From NCBI GenBank assembly GCA_040143965.1, contig JASJQH010006962.1, positions 1 through 31,844 on the forward strand: 31,844 nt of DNA. The letters run 5' to 3'. The notes under the pieces were generated by a model, which saw only the letters and a list, made by a program, of their open reading frames with translations, made no database searches and was not told the origin of the DNA. The stretch is from Basidiobolus ranarum. Lineage: Eukaryota; Basidiobolomycota; Basidiobolomycetes; Basidiobolales. Each line of letters starts with the position of its first letter. Position 1 is the stretch's first letter. Shown in pieces: positions 1 through 10,915 of the stretch. The position numbers and the translations under genes were made by a program.

Positions 1-1143
1 GTGGTATTATCCCAGTAGCGACTCCATCCAGAAATAGGGGTGGTAGGTCCACTCTTGAGGATCTCACTACGAAGATATTTCCAGGCCCAAAGCCCACCAT
101 AAGAAGATTCTCCACGGCAGAAAGTATTTAACTCCAGAGAATCGGAGGGATCTCCTCTTGGAGTGCTAGCTTCTTTTGATACGTATTGGTTAGAAGGGTT
201 GGAATTCATATCAACGGTAGCTGTCAAAGATCTTCCATAGAAAGGTAAGCCCATGACAAGTTTGTCGGCTGGCCATTTTGCATCTAACCAAGCCTTCATT
301 GCTTGACGGAAAGAAGTAGAGTCCCCTCCCTGTTCATCATAATCAAATGGCGCGTTAGGACCGGTAGTGGTTGACCAATCTCCATTGATATCGTAGGCCA
401 TTACATTGACGAAATCGAAGTATTGGGCATATGCGGAAACATCAGGAAGAGGAGTGCCATTTTGCCCATCGAATGGTTGTACTCCCACCGCGGCGGTCAA
501 GAGTTTATGTTCGTTGGGAAACTCTTGGTCCAAAGCAGCACGGAGCTCTTTGAGCAGTACCAGATAGTTGGCCGAATCAGCCGCATCATAAACATTACAT
601 TTTGCTGCTGCTCTACCAGGGTATTCCCAATCTATATCAATACCATCCAAATCCCAGCCATCTGGAATATCATCATCAGTCTTAGTGTTCTTTCGAACGA
701 AAACCATAGTGTTATTGATGAATTTCTGGCGAAGAGCTGGATCACGGGCAACAAGAGAGAATGTTTGACCTCCTGTCCACCCCCCAAGGGAAATCTGAAC
801 TTTTACTCCCTTGGGTTTAGCTAGTTGCTTTAATTGACGGATAGCATTGCCATCATAGTAAGGATCTATAAAGATGTTGGCGGGATCATTTTTCTTAGTT
901 AATACGCCAAAGCCTAGAATATGGAAGAATGAATGAGTAAAGCATTTGTGGTGGAGATTGAGAGATGAAAAATAGCTTACCATAGTTAATGTGGGTTAAT
1001 TTATCATAGTTAAGTTGGTTAGGCTGAACTTTTCCCCAAGGAACAAAATATCCGACTACAACTTTATCATCCTTAACCTCGCTTGGACTAGCTAGAGCGC
1101 TAATTGCAAACAGAGTGGGAATTAAGACAAAGTTAGGTCTCAT
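1..1143 (-). CDS. Secreted GH18 chitinase, copy A (3' end off window)
   Basis: Endo-acting chitinase that should hydrolyse beta-1,4-GlcNAc polymers outside the cell. Exon 1 is 1143-981 and exon 2 starts at 913 and runs off the left edge; the 67-bp intron (980-914, GTAAGC..CTAG) splits the Gly codon of HINYG. About 358 residues are visible. A hydrophobic signal peptide (about residues 1-18, ending ALA) precedes the barrel. The GH18 catalytic motif LDGIDIDWEYPG is complete, with its acid Glu, and so is the MAYDINGDW strand. No stop interrupts the frame. I chose the ATG at 1143 over the in-frame ATG at 1152 because it gives a normal signal peptide and matches copy B. It is divergent from copy B and nearly identical to it in blocks. 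The C-terminal chitin-binding module seen in copy B would lie outside the window. GH18 assignment is secure; the biological role (wall remodelling or attack on prey or host cuticle) is not shown. Confidence 0.93.
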
Positions 1144-1188
1144 TTTTTCCAAAAGAGAAGTATCCTACCTGTGCTTCTAGGTACTAGT

Positions 1189-1194
1189 TATATA
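1189..1194 (-). promoter_or_regulatory. TATA-like box of chitinase A
   Basis: TATATA on the minus strand, about 46 bp upstream of the copy A start codon. Assigned by position only. Confidence 0.35.
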
Positions 1195-2036
1195 CCTCGT
1201 TATTACTTCTAGGAACTAAGGTGGATTGGACGAGAATTTGTTTAAAAAACAGTTTGATTTAATTAATCGAATGTTGATTATTAAGCCCATACATATGTTC
1301 ATGTTCGATCTCATGCATGTCTTTGGGTTATTATGTACTTGATGTTACAGGTTGGTTTGAAGTTCGTTCACATGAGAGCTTTCTTCAACAATGCTATGAA
1401 CAGCATTGAAAATAAAGAGATCAAGAATTTTGGGAATGGGAGGGAGGAAGCATATAGACATAGTAACTAAGTTTAATCACAAACTGATCTACTGCATACA
1501 GTCTGATCTCACCAAAATAAGGAAGATGTGCATAAAATTCAGGAACATTAACAGGAAACAATCGGACTTTTGTTGAACATCAAAAATACCCATCAGCCTC
1601 TATCACACGATAGCATAGTAATAGCAACTCTCACCCATGCAGTGTCGTTAAAAGAATGCGGTATTTATATTCAGAATAGAATTCAAGTCAACTACGCAGC
1701 CATAGGCAATCACTATTTTAGGATAGAGTGTAGTGTGATGTATGTAGGCGAACCAGTAACGTTACCAGTTATATATTCGAATTGCCTTACGCTCAATCAG
1801 GCTTGCTCTAGAGAGCAGTTTACGAATTATACCTAAATAGGCTTTTGTGCACTATCACAATAGGCAATTTTCGCAACTTTAGAAATTGATGGTCAGTAGT
1901 CAGTGTTAATAAGTACTAATTTAGTAATTGTGAGTTGAAGTCTTTCACTGATTCTGCTAGTAGTATGACCACGGTGTGTTGTTTACGAGCTTTAGCGATA
2001 TCGTAGAGAAGTAAATAGTCCGTGTATGCTCTCTTC

Positions 2037-2044
2037 TATAAAAG
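2037..2044 (+). promoter_or_regulatory. TATA box of chitinase B
   Basis: TATAAAAG lies 55 bp upstream of the copy B start codon, followed by an A-rich leader. Good match to a eukaryotic TATA box; function is inferred from position. Confidence 0.5.
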
Positions 2045-2098
2045 AGATGTTCGAGTTACATTTAAAAATCAGAATCCATCAATAGCTACAACAATAAG

Positions 2099-3647
2099 AT
2101 GAAGGCCATATTTCTCCTCTCAGCATTGACTTTGGCTCCAATGATTTTGGCCGCTAGCGACAAGGTCGTTGTTGGATACTACGTCCCTTGGGGAAATGTT
2201 CAACCTAACCAACTTAACTACGACAAAGTAACCCATATTAACTATGGTAGGCTAGTTGTCATCTCTCAATCTCCACCTCAAACGCTTTACTAATTTCTTC
2301 TTCCATATTCTAGGCTTTGGCGTATTAACTAAGAAAAATGATCCCGCCAACATCTTCATAGACCCTTACTATGATGGAGATGCTATCCTTCAACTAAAGC
2401 AACTAGCCAAGGCTAAAGGAGTCAAGGTTCAGATGTCAGTTGGAGGCTGGACTGGAAGTCAGACGTTCTCTCTTGTTGCTCGTGATCCAGCTCTTCGCCA
2501 GAAATTCATCAATAACACTATGGTTTTCGTTCGAAAGAACACGAAAACTAGTGACGATGGTATTCCAAATGGCTGGGATTTGGATGGTATTGATATAGAT
2601 TGGGAATACCCTGGTAGAGCAGCAGCAAAATGTAATGTTTATGATGCGGCTGATTCGGCCAACTATCTGGTACTGCTCAAAGAGCTCCGTGCTGCTCTGG
2701 ACAAAGAGTTTCCCAACGAACATAAACTCTTGACCGCTGCAGTGAGAGTGCAGCCATTCGATGGGCAAAATGGCACTCCTCTTCCTGATGTTTCCGCATA
2801 TGCCCAATACTTCGATTTCATCAATGTAATGGCTTACGATATTATGGGTGATTGGTCAACCACTACCGGTCCTAACGCGCCATTAGATTACGATTCCAAG
2901 CGCGGCGATCCGTTCTCATTCCGTCAAGCAATGAAGGCTTGGTTAGATGCAAAATGGCCAACTGACAAACTTGTCATGGGCTTACCTTTCTATGGAAGAT
3001 CTTTGACAGCTACCGTTGATATGAACGCCGACCCTTCTAACCAATACGCACCCAAAAGTGCCACAGTTCCGAAAGGCGATCCGGCCGATTCCAATGATCC
3101 AAACTTTTTCTGTAACGAAGGGACTTCCTATGGTGGGCTCTGGGCCTGGAAATATCTTCGTAGTGAGATCCTCAAGAGTGGACCTACCACCCCTATTTCT
3201 GGATGGAGTCGCTACTGGGATAATACCACCCAAACCCCCTGGTTATTTAGTGCTACTAGCAAGACGTATATTTCCTACGACGATCCTCAGTCCCTCAAGA
3301 CTAAAGTGGACTACACTAAGCAACAAGGGCTTCGTGGTGTCATGTTCTGGGATATAACAAACGATATCAACGACGAGTTACTGGATGTTCTTCAAGACAT
3401 TCATGAACCTAGATCAGTAGTCAAGGTCAATGTTTCAACCCCGGTATCCTCCAAACACCTACCACTAGCTCCAGTGACAGATATCAATGTTTGCTCAGGT
3501 GCTTCCAACTGGAGCTCTGAGGTAAGATATAAAATGGCACAGAAAGTCATATACAACGGTCAGCTCTGGCAAGCCAAGTGGAAAACACATGGCCAAATCC
3601 CAGGAGGCACGAAAGGTTGTTGGAGTCTGGTGGAAGCTTGTCAGTAG
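2099..3647 (+). CDS. Secreted GH18 chitinase, copy B, with C-terminal CBM5/12-like module
   Basis: Complete 493-residue chitinase in two exons (2099-2246 and 2314-3647; 67-bp intron with its GT..CTAG at the same codon as in copy A). Residues 1 to about 19 form a signal peptide. The GH18 barrel spans about 21-400: SVGGW, then DGIDIDWE with proposed proton donor Glu147, then MAYDIMGDW, and the closing strand GVMFWD. The last 55 or so residues (VIYNGQLWQAKW..GCWSL) look like a family 5/12 chitin-binding module, with aromatic residues placed to stack on chitin. The enzyme should therefore act on insoluble chitin outside the cell. Compared with copy A it has AVRVQPF for AVGVQPF and DIMGDW for DINGDW near the catalytic cleft. 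These may shift specificity, but that is inference. Confidence 0.95.
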
Positions 3648-4236
3648 CAAGAAATATTCACTCAGTAATTATTCAGCTTTTTGTACATTTGAATATATAT
3701 TGACATAACAAGCTATATCAACGTCTCCTAGTCATAATAGCTAAATAGAAGCCCCACCCCTTAAAATAGCTCGAACTAATTTCTAATCCGTCACTATATT
3801 ACTGGAGTCTCAACGACAGATCGTATATAGTTACAACTTAACATTAGGATATTTATAAAATTCCACACTTTATTTTACAGCACAGCGTGTATTTATAGTT
3901 CAATACAAGTTGAGAATTCCATCCAATCAACGACTTAAAAGTCATCTGTTGTCAAAAACAAGCAACTAAAGAAATTAAAGTCAATTGAATGCACTTGGCA
4001 TGTAATCAGAATATTCAATGCAAGGAAGGATTTGAATGATTGCCAAGTTTTGATTAAGGTCCCAAGAGAATACCCCTAGATTTTCCTCAATCTGTGGTGG
4101 ATACTATAGATGTATATTGAAATACTTAATTACGCCGTCGATAAATCTGATTACCTGTTAAAAGTATTACTCAATATATTGACCTATCTCATTAGTTAAC
4201 TTTGCTTTCTACTCCGACTAAGTAGCATTTAGAAAC
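3648..4236. other. Intergenic, no gene seen
   Basis: AT-rich 589-bp gap between the 3' end of chitinase B and the YIPF6 start. It should hold the chitinase 3' UTR and the YIPF6 promoter. I see no coding potential, RNA gene or repeat. Confidence 0.5.
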
Positions 4237-5363
4237 ATGAGCTCAGCACGTATTCCTTCCGATGTCTCATCACCACCATTGCTTGATGACGATGACTTGA
4301 ACGTTGATCTATCTACCACTCCTTCTTTGACTATGCCTAGTGTATCAGGTAATATTGGATCTGGTATTAATGGCCAAGCCAATCCGAGTAGAACCTTCGA
4401 AGATACTCTCGATGAACCTATTAGCGTTACAATTGTATGTATTCCGATTAGGTCTTATATTTTAAACTTTAAATCTCGCTAGGAAACTGCGGATTGTGTT
4501 TTTCTCTTGTATACATTTCTAGGGATTTTTGTCACCAAAGTTAAAAATTGCTTATTATCCATATAGATGCGTGATTTAAGTAACATCCAGAAAAAATGCA
4601 AGCAAGTCTTATTACCAAAGGGAAGAAACGACGCTCTTAAGGATTGTGAGTTATTTAGTGTTACATATATTTCAATTCACTTGTACTCGAGCACTTTTCC
4701 CAAGTCAACCAATGATACTAACAATGCGTTTCTAAGGGGATCTCTGGGGACCTTTACTCTTATGCCTGGTCCTTGCTATGTAAGATTTAATAGACATTAA
4801 TCACGTATGTTTAAATCTGTGACTAAGCCGTATCTTGTTATAGCATGTTGAGTTTGATGGCACCCGCTGAACAATCGGCCTCCGTATTTACAGGAATATT
4901 TGTTATTATTTGGTTTGGTGCAGCTGTTGTCACCTTAAATGCCAAACTACTAGGGGGCAAAGTGTAAGTTGATTTCATTGGTTACAACGAAGTAAGTTGC
5001 TCCAGTTATTCATTATAATTTTACTTGTAGATCATTTTTCCAAAGTGTTTGCGTTCTTGGTTATTGCGTGTTTCCACTTGACATTGCTGCGATTATTTCT
5101 TTCTTTGTTGGCTGGATATTGGTTCGTCTCATATTTGTTGTCGTGGCATTTGGTTGGTCCACTTATGGTACTGTATTTGATTTGATATGTTGACGTTGGC
5201 GAATGCTGAATACCGAGAAAGATTACTAATACTCTTGCAATGATTTTCATTAGCCTCTATTGGATTCTTGAGTGATGTACATTTAAACAATCGTCGTACA
5301 CTTGCTGTTTACCCCATCTTCCTCTTTTATTTCGTCATATCTTGGATGATTCTTATCTCTTAA
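4237..5363 (+). CDS. YIPF6: YIPF6/Yip4-type Golgi membrane protein
   Basis: Predicted 228-residue member of the Yip1 domain family, which acts at Golgi membranes with Rab GTPases in vesicle traffic and Golgi organisation. Six exons: 4237-4434, 4567-4645, 4737-4779, 4844-4963, 5031-5167 and 5254-5363; all junctions are GT..AG and the phases close. The N-terminal 66 or so residues are acidic and cytosolic (LLDDDDLNVD). The core begins with DWDLWGPLLLC and has five hydrophobic segments at about 96-114, 117-137, 147-165, 168-190 and 208-227. The end, NRRTLAVYPIFLFYFVISWM, is the YIPF6 signature and its length matches the family (about 230). Membership of YIPF6/Yip4 rather than another Yip branch rests on my memory of the family. 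Confidence 0.88.
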
Positions 5364-5664
5364 AGGGCTGTTGTCTAGCGATTTACAGAGCCTTGAGATG
5401 AACTGCTTGACTTGTTTACGATCGACAGATTTAACGATACATGAGACGTCCAACTCCCCTCTACCTTGTTAACCTCACAAAATACGCGATTCAAATATAT
5501 ACGTATATACACACTCACTCCCTCATTTATTAATTATTCTTTTACATTTAAACAATTAAAGTGTGATATGAAGACAGTTCATCTTAAAATTATCTACCTA
5601 ATGACGGATGATGAATTTACATGAAAGAAATTGAAGCAAACTGATCGATACTATACATATCCAC
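5364..5664. other. Tail-to-tail intergenic spacer
   Basis: About 300 AT-rich bases between the convergent YIPF6 and CENP-B-like genes. It can hold only the two 3' UTRs; nothing else is visible. Confidence 0.5.
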
Positions 5665-7711
5665 TTAATTCCCTTGGCCTGATGTGAATTTGTACTTGTT
5701 GGCTGGTTCATTTCCATTGGTGGAATCGGGTATGTGATATGGTCCCGCACGTTGCCGGCGTTTCCTCAACTCCTCATTTAATATCTTCTCCGCATCTAGC
5801 ATTAACCGTGCACCGACGTCGGAATCGGTTCTATACAAGAAATACAAACAAAGGTTACGGATGGCGTCTTGAGCTTGTCTATCTGAGTAGAAGGTAGGCT
5901 GAGAAGGCTGATAGTCATCATGAGCTGAAAAATGGGACTGTGAAGGTAAAGGTAAAGGCGTTTGTGTAGTTTGAATAGTTGTCTCAGAGGTGGAGGGAGG
6001 AGAATGTTGAGAGTCTATCCGGTCTGTATGGTTGATTTCAGATAAATTATTCTCGCTATGGGTTTCGCTTCCTTCAACTTCGTCCCGTCTATATTCTAGA
6101 TATTCTGCATTCGATAGATTATGTGCGCCAAAAGATACATTAGAGTTACTCGGGTTGGGGGTAATACCAAAAGACCTGGTAGAGCTATCGAAACTAGCCT
6201 CATCGATGAGTGGAGTAGTCTCTTCATTTACTATGGAGTTTCCCTCTTCCATCAGTGCTAAGAAATCCGCATATGCAGCAGGAGCTACACGACTCAGGTG
6301 CTCCATAATGCTCTCTATTCGTGTTGTAAGCTCTGAATCTGTTGAAGTAAACAAGACTGATGGTAACTTGGGGCTATCTGAGAGGTTGGAGAGTAAACTG
6401 AGTTGGGATCTATCGATCTCTTGAGGTAGAACCTTGGCCATATTCCAAGAGTTGCGAATTACGTCCGCTGAAATATCACACCACGACTTTGCTACTAAAA
6501 CTAGTGTATCAAGAAGATTTAGACGAGGGATTGGCTCTAAAGATCCTAATTCAGCCTGCTGAATCAACCATGATGCGAACGAATATTTATAATGAGCTCT
6601 GAAATTTTCCAGGATTCCTGCACTCATGGGGTACGTTCGAATGGCAGATTTGGACGGGAGAAAATGAAGTCGAACATGGCATAAAGACCACTCTTCTATA
6701 GTTGAACTGTATACTTCATCGAGAAGCAAGATCACTTTGCGTCCGCTCATACGATCATCAAACCATTTGAGCCATCTAGAACAATAATACGCAAAGTTAA
6801 TAATGCTTTCAAGAAGAGCTAGGGGGTTTGATAGACCACTTACTTTTGGAGAATTTGAACACTCAATGAAGCGGGTGGATTGAATTCATATTGAATATCG
6901 GATGGGCGAGCCTGTAAGTCTCTTAAGGAACGTGGGTTTTGATATTGACCGATAACCAACGGAGGGACCATGTCACTAGCACTACTATTACAACATAAAA
7001 GCACCGATACCGTTTCTTTGTTGTCTCTGTGATCCATTTGCTGTTGTGCAGATGTTACACCTTCACTAGTTCCTAATTGACTATTATAAGTTAACATATG
7101 TACGAGGTAGATAGGAATGGCTAGAGAGGTTAGTTTCGTATCGAATCCTACCTATAGTATAGCCTAGTGCTACCAAGAGAATATATATCTTGTAGTTTGT
7201 ATGCTGATAAAATCGTTTGTATATCAATTACTGTAGTAACAACTACTGATACATCTGAAGCACAGTCTGCACTAGTCACTAAACTTTGGCGTATACCGTT
7301 GCGCTTTTTGAATCTATCTACCCAACCATTAGAGAAAGATAAAGCACCTTCTGGCATGTTGAGATCGCTGGCAAGTTTGTGTGCTTTTTCCACAATCATC
7401 TTATCACTAATATTAGGTACAGTAGATTGGATTTGTAGGCACCATTCCTTTAATGAATTTTCCAAATCGGGGTATTTTACCCCACGTAAACGTTTCGCAT
7501 GTAGGTTGTGCTTGCCATTCATATACTCTTCTCGTCGTTTTAGTACTTTTGATACAGTAGATCGATCGATGATGACTGCAAATTTCTCTTCGACCCACTT
7601 GGACAGACGTGTCTGTGTCCACGAAGGGTTTTCTTCCGCTTGACGGCATAGATATTGGCGTTGCTCAATCGATAAAGAACCGTTTCTTCCACCCGACTTT
7701 GTAGTCCGCAT
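5665..7711 (-). CDS. CENP-B/pogo-like DNA-binding protein with a degraded DDE catalytic triad
   Basis: Predicted 635-residue protein from three exons: 7711-7152, 7080-6844 and 6775-5665. Introns are 71 and 68 bp and the phases close. Residues 10-65 form a helix-turn-helix of the CENP-B N-terminal type (SIEQRQYLCRQAEENPSWTQ). Residues 85-150 match the CENP-B/Tc5 second HTH (KYPDLENSLKEW.. GWVDRFKKRNGI). The DDE superfamily fold follows (VLLCCNSSASDMVPPLVIG, then RKVILLLDE, RLHFLP and ILENFRAHY). The usual YNxDETGL motif reads YSLGSTRL, so the first Asp is Gly180. The third, usually PMDAG, reads PMSAG, so that Asp is Ser317. Only Asp285 remains. About 300 further residues include a possible coiled or dimerising part and low-complexity Ser/Thr-rich stretches. 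It is likely a domesticated, catalytically dead transposase used as a chromosomal DNA-binding protein, like human CENP-B or fission-yeast Abp1/Cbh. No flanking terminal inverted repeats were noticed. Confidence 0.85.
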
Positions 7712-8130
7712 CTTTTCGACTCTTCAATATTGAAGGGAAACCTTTTCTAGACTTGTCTAAAGACTCTATTTGATTTCTATTATTACCAAAGCGAAATGGA
7801 TTCAGTAAAAGCACACTATTTGGTGACAATGAAAGTGTGACTTTATGATTTAGGGGAAAAGCAAATTCGATATTAAATGAGAAATGTATATTGAGAAAAA
7901 GCTGAAAGGTGAAATTAGGATTCGCATGGCAGTCCTGCATTGATTCCCAAGGTTTAGGAATCACGTGCTGTGGTGATAATCTGACTAACACTATGTTTGG
8001 AGATATTCATGTTAAAGAACTCCTACACAATTTCCAATGAGATGAAAAATTTAAAGTAATGATGATCGTCAGCTTACATAGGTAAAGTTACCCCTTACCT
8101 ATATTACAAGCAAAATGACTTTATCTGAGC

Positions 8131-8170
8131 TACCCTTACCCTTACCCTCACCCTCACCCGTGCCCTCACC
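8131..8170. repeat. Degenerate telomere-like C-rich run
   Basis: Imperfect tandem CCCTTA/CCCTCA units (about six, read as TAAGGG or TGAGGG on the other strand). They lie in the shared promoter between the CENP-B-like gene and rrm4. Confidence 0.6.
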
Positions 8171-8574
8171 TGCATCCTTGCAATTGGCATAATTTAGAAA
8201 TGCAGAGGTTTGGTCAAAGCGAAGGACAAGATCAAGTAGTCAAGGGGTGCTAGATAACAGAGCCGAATTCATCCAATGATATGTCCATAAATTCATTAAT
8301 GTTATCCTCCTTAAATATGGCAGCTAATTAATTCGGATCTTGTTGCAGAGTTAATTATTTGACTACCTGTTTTGTCAATGCTTTTACCTCCCCAATTACA
8401 TCTAGGCTGGCTTAGCTGGCATAAGTAAGTAGCAACTTGACCCTCCTCCACCAACCTGTTCAATTGCTTTTCCAATCATCGCTAGATGTCACGCCCCTCC
8501 CCTGACACAGAAATACCCCCCTCTCTCACTCTATTCACCCGAGCATTTGAATACTCCTAGTTGATGCTTCCAAG

Positions 8575-8665
8575 GTAGGTTTGAGCTCATGTGAAACCAT
8601 ATCGGGTTATCTTATTAAGTGTAGTTCGGCTTAGCTTTTCTCTCTTACTCCCTCTTTCTGTTCAG
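8575..8665 (+). other. rrm4: Possible 5' UTR intron of rrm4
   Basis: A good donor (AAG|GTAGGT) and a pyrimidine tract ending in TTCAG lie 91 bp apart, 60 bp upstream of the start codon. This pattern suits a leader intron, but there is no protein frame to test it. Confidence 0.35.
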
Positions 8666-8724
8666 AGTTACCTAACCTCTCTTTAATATCCTTACCTAAA
8701 ACAAATAGTTCTACTGACAATAAT

Positions 8725-10915
8725 ATGGCCGCTAAAGCAAGTACACTCTCTGGTCTTGACTCTGCTACTTTGGCTGCTCTCTCAAAAACCCCTAGTGTAC
8801 CCACTTTCACTGAGACTCGTCTCTATGTTCGCACCATTCCCGTCACTGCCACGTTAGACGATTTGAAGTCTATGTTCAAGACTACACCCCCTAAAAGGTA
8901 AAGTTTACTGACGTACACATTGTCCAACCTGACTATTTTTACTTACTAGTCATCTCATCTAGTTTCCGTGTGGCTCATTCCAATTCTCTGGTTGGTTGTA
9001 TGCTAGAATTCTTCAACCCTTTGGATGGTATGTTTTGGTTTTGATTTTTAACCTAGAAATCTCGATAGTTAATCGAATGTCTTCGTTTTTTGGATCAATG
9101 CAAACTATAGCCGAGAGAGCTTTCGCCACCATGAACAACACATACATGAAAGCTCACAAAGGTCTCATGGGCCTTACATATTTCGACCCCAGCTCTGGCA
9201 AGATCGAACAGGAGCCACCTTGTCAAACCATCATGGTTAAGCATGTTGCACCTGAGGCTGATGAGGCCTCTATATATAATATGTTTCGTGAGATTGGACA
9301 CATTTACCTTTGCAAACTTGGAATGGATGAAAATGGTACATTCCGTGGATTTGGCTTGATCCAATACTGGAATCCAGATGATACCAACACTGCTTACGAG
9401 AATATGGTGAGTTCGTCATTTTTCTTGTCTACATTTCAACTGTATCTTTAACATTGGTAATGTTAGAATGGAGCTGAATATAAAGGTTGTTCTATGTACG
9501 TATGGTCTTCCTAATTCCACACCCATCGAGCATTTATTAATTGTATTGCTTACAATAGCACCTTAACTCAGTACGTCCCTCGCGACAAGAAGACCGGTAA
9601 GACCCCAACCAGCTCCTTGAAAGTGGGATCTCTTGGTGGCAGTATGCGTGGTCGTCCAGGCCTTTCCTTTGACCTTTTTACTCCTCCTAGCCAAAATGGC
9701 AACAAGGACATGGGCTCTCAAGCCTCTGAATACGCTGTATCGGATTCCAATGCATTGAATGGCCACAGCAATGGTTCTAGCCAATATCAAAATGACACTT
9801 CCGATACCAGCGATATCAAGAATTCTGGTCTCGATCCATGCAACCTTTATATCAAGAATCTTGATCCATCGATTAAAAGTTCGGATCTTTTCTATGAATT
9901 CCATAATTTCGGACATATCATCAGTGCTCGTGTGATGATGGATGAGAGTACTTTCAAATCTAAAGGATTTGGCTTTGTTAGTTTCCGCAACTCTGAAGAT
10001 GCTGCCAGAGCAATGTTCGAGATGGACGGACGCTCTATTCGCTCTAAACCCATCACTGTATGTATCGCTGAACCTAAGAAGATTCGTGAGGCTCGTTTGG
10101 CTGCCACTTTTGGTAGTGATTCTTCCACTGGTAAAGTTAATGATGGTGAAGGTGGTGGCTTCATTGGCAATGAGGTTCAACTTAGCCCAACTCTTCTCTC
10201 TACATTGACAGTTGAAACTAGAAATGGTATTCTCAGCTCTCGATTGACTTCTCAATTGAAAAAGATCAATTCCATTCAAGAGCAAGATTACTCTAAAATC
10301 ATTGATGCGTTGCTTACTCTTAAGATTGATGATGTTATTCTGTTGATCTCTTATCCTAAGGCTTTGGAAGAGAAAGCCACCGAGGTTCGCATGAAACTAT
10401 CCAACGGCTCTTGGAACTCCAATCAAACAGATTTGGTAGAAAATATTGGACCAGATGCCGAGAAACAAAAGATCCGTCAATTAGTCGCCTCGATTCAAAA
10501 AGAACAAATCACAGAAATATCGAATCTATTACTTGGATTACCTCCCTTTGAGCGTGCCCAAGTGATCTTTAACTCAGATTATCTTTCACAAAAGGTTATG
10601 GAAGCCAAGAAAGTCTTAGATTTGGTTCAAACTGGTAGTGCCGGTACCACTACTTCCACCACTATTCCTACAACCGATACCAAATTCCCACTCTCTCCTG
10701 AAAATGAAGCGTTCTTATCGGAATTAAGTGGTAAAGCAGAATCAGAACGTAAACAAAAATTAGGCTCCAAACTCTTCCCAATTGTTAAAAGTTTGGGAAT
10801 TCCTGAACCATCGAAGGTGACCGTTCGATTATTGGACTCAGTTGAAACGCGTGAATTGATTTATCTCCTTAACGAACCCAACAAGTTGAACTCCAAGATT
10901 AATTTATTCAAGTGA
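8725..10915 (+). CDS. rrm4: Rrm4-type RNA-binding protein (3 RRM + 3 MLLE), endosomal mRNA transport
   Basis: Predicted 628-residue protein. Exons are 8725-8897, 8963-8994, 9111-9406, 9467-9495 and 9559-10915; the second could end at 8997 on a better GTATGC donor, also in frame. RRM1 (about 32-95, LYVRTI, weak RNP1), RRM2 (106-182, IMVKHV and RGFGLIQY) and a Ser/Asn/Gly linker come first. RRM3 follows (273-345, DPCNLYIKNLDP and KGFGFVSF). The C-terminus carries three MLLE-like domains at about 387-458, 483-533 and 575-626, the last reading KLFPIVKSLGIPEPSKVTV. Cytosolic poly(A)-binding protein has four RRMs and one MLLE, so the 3+3 plan points to Rrm4 of Ustilago maydis. That protein binds mRNA and hitchhikes on early endosomes through an MLLE contact with the PAM2-like motifs of Upa1. 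The sequence resembles the Rrm4 C-terminus as I remember it. Expected role: long-distance mRNA transport along hyphal microtubules. Confidence 0.9.

Larger units (their letters stand above)
1144..2098. promoter_or_regulatory. Divergent promoter region between the two chitinases
   Basis: This 955-bp spacer separates the two start codons and must hold both promoters. TATA-like boxes lie close to each ATG. The spacer itself is not symmetrical, so the duplication did not copy the whole upstream region. Short open frames inside it show no recognisable protein and no splice-supported structure. Confidence 0.6.
1..3233. repeat. Inverted duplication: chitinase A (1-980) versus chitinase B (2247-3233)
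   Basis: The two genes form inverted arms around a roughly 1.2-kb unrelated centre. Similarity covers the intron and coding sequence. Several blocks are almost identical even at synonymous sites, for example about 1-100 against 3134-3233 and about 560-640 against 2590-2675. Other blocks, such as the exon 1 signal peptides and the segment around 100-210, differ at many positions. The arm boundary on the left lies beyond the window. Confidence 0.9.
7712..8724. promoter_or_regulatory. Divergent promoter region, CENP-B-like and rrm4
   Basis: This 1,013-bp gap lies between two head-to-head genes. It contains a degenerate telomere-like C-rich run, pyrimidine-rich tracts near 8500-8540 and 8635-8665, and a possible 5' UTR intron of rrm4. 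No coding sequence is recognisable. Confidence 0.5.

Noticed and set aside
423-824. Plus-strand frame opposite chitinase A, with a twin opposite chitinase B at 2436-2807
   Set aside because: They match each other only because the chitinases are copies. The real GH18 frame on the other strand explains both.
1351-1470. Open stretch after a CAG in the chitinase spacer, ending in TAA
   Set aside because: About 38 codons with no recognisable family, no start codon logic and no splice partner.
8687-8697. ATATCCTTA in the rrm4 leader, resembling a U12 AT-AC donor
   Set aside because: No matching U12 branch site or AC acceptor follows before the start codon.
8725-10915. Plain poly(A)-binding protein (Pab1)
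   Set aside because: Pab1 has four RRMs and one MLLE. This protein has three RRMs and three MLLE-like domains, and its C-terminus resembles Rrm4.
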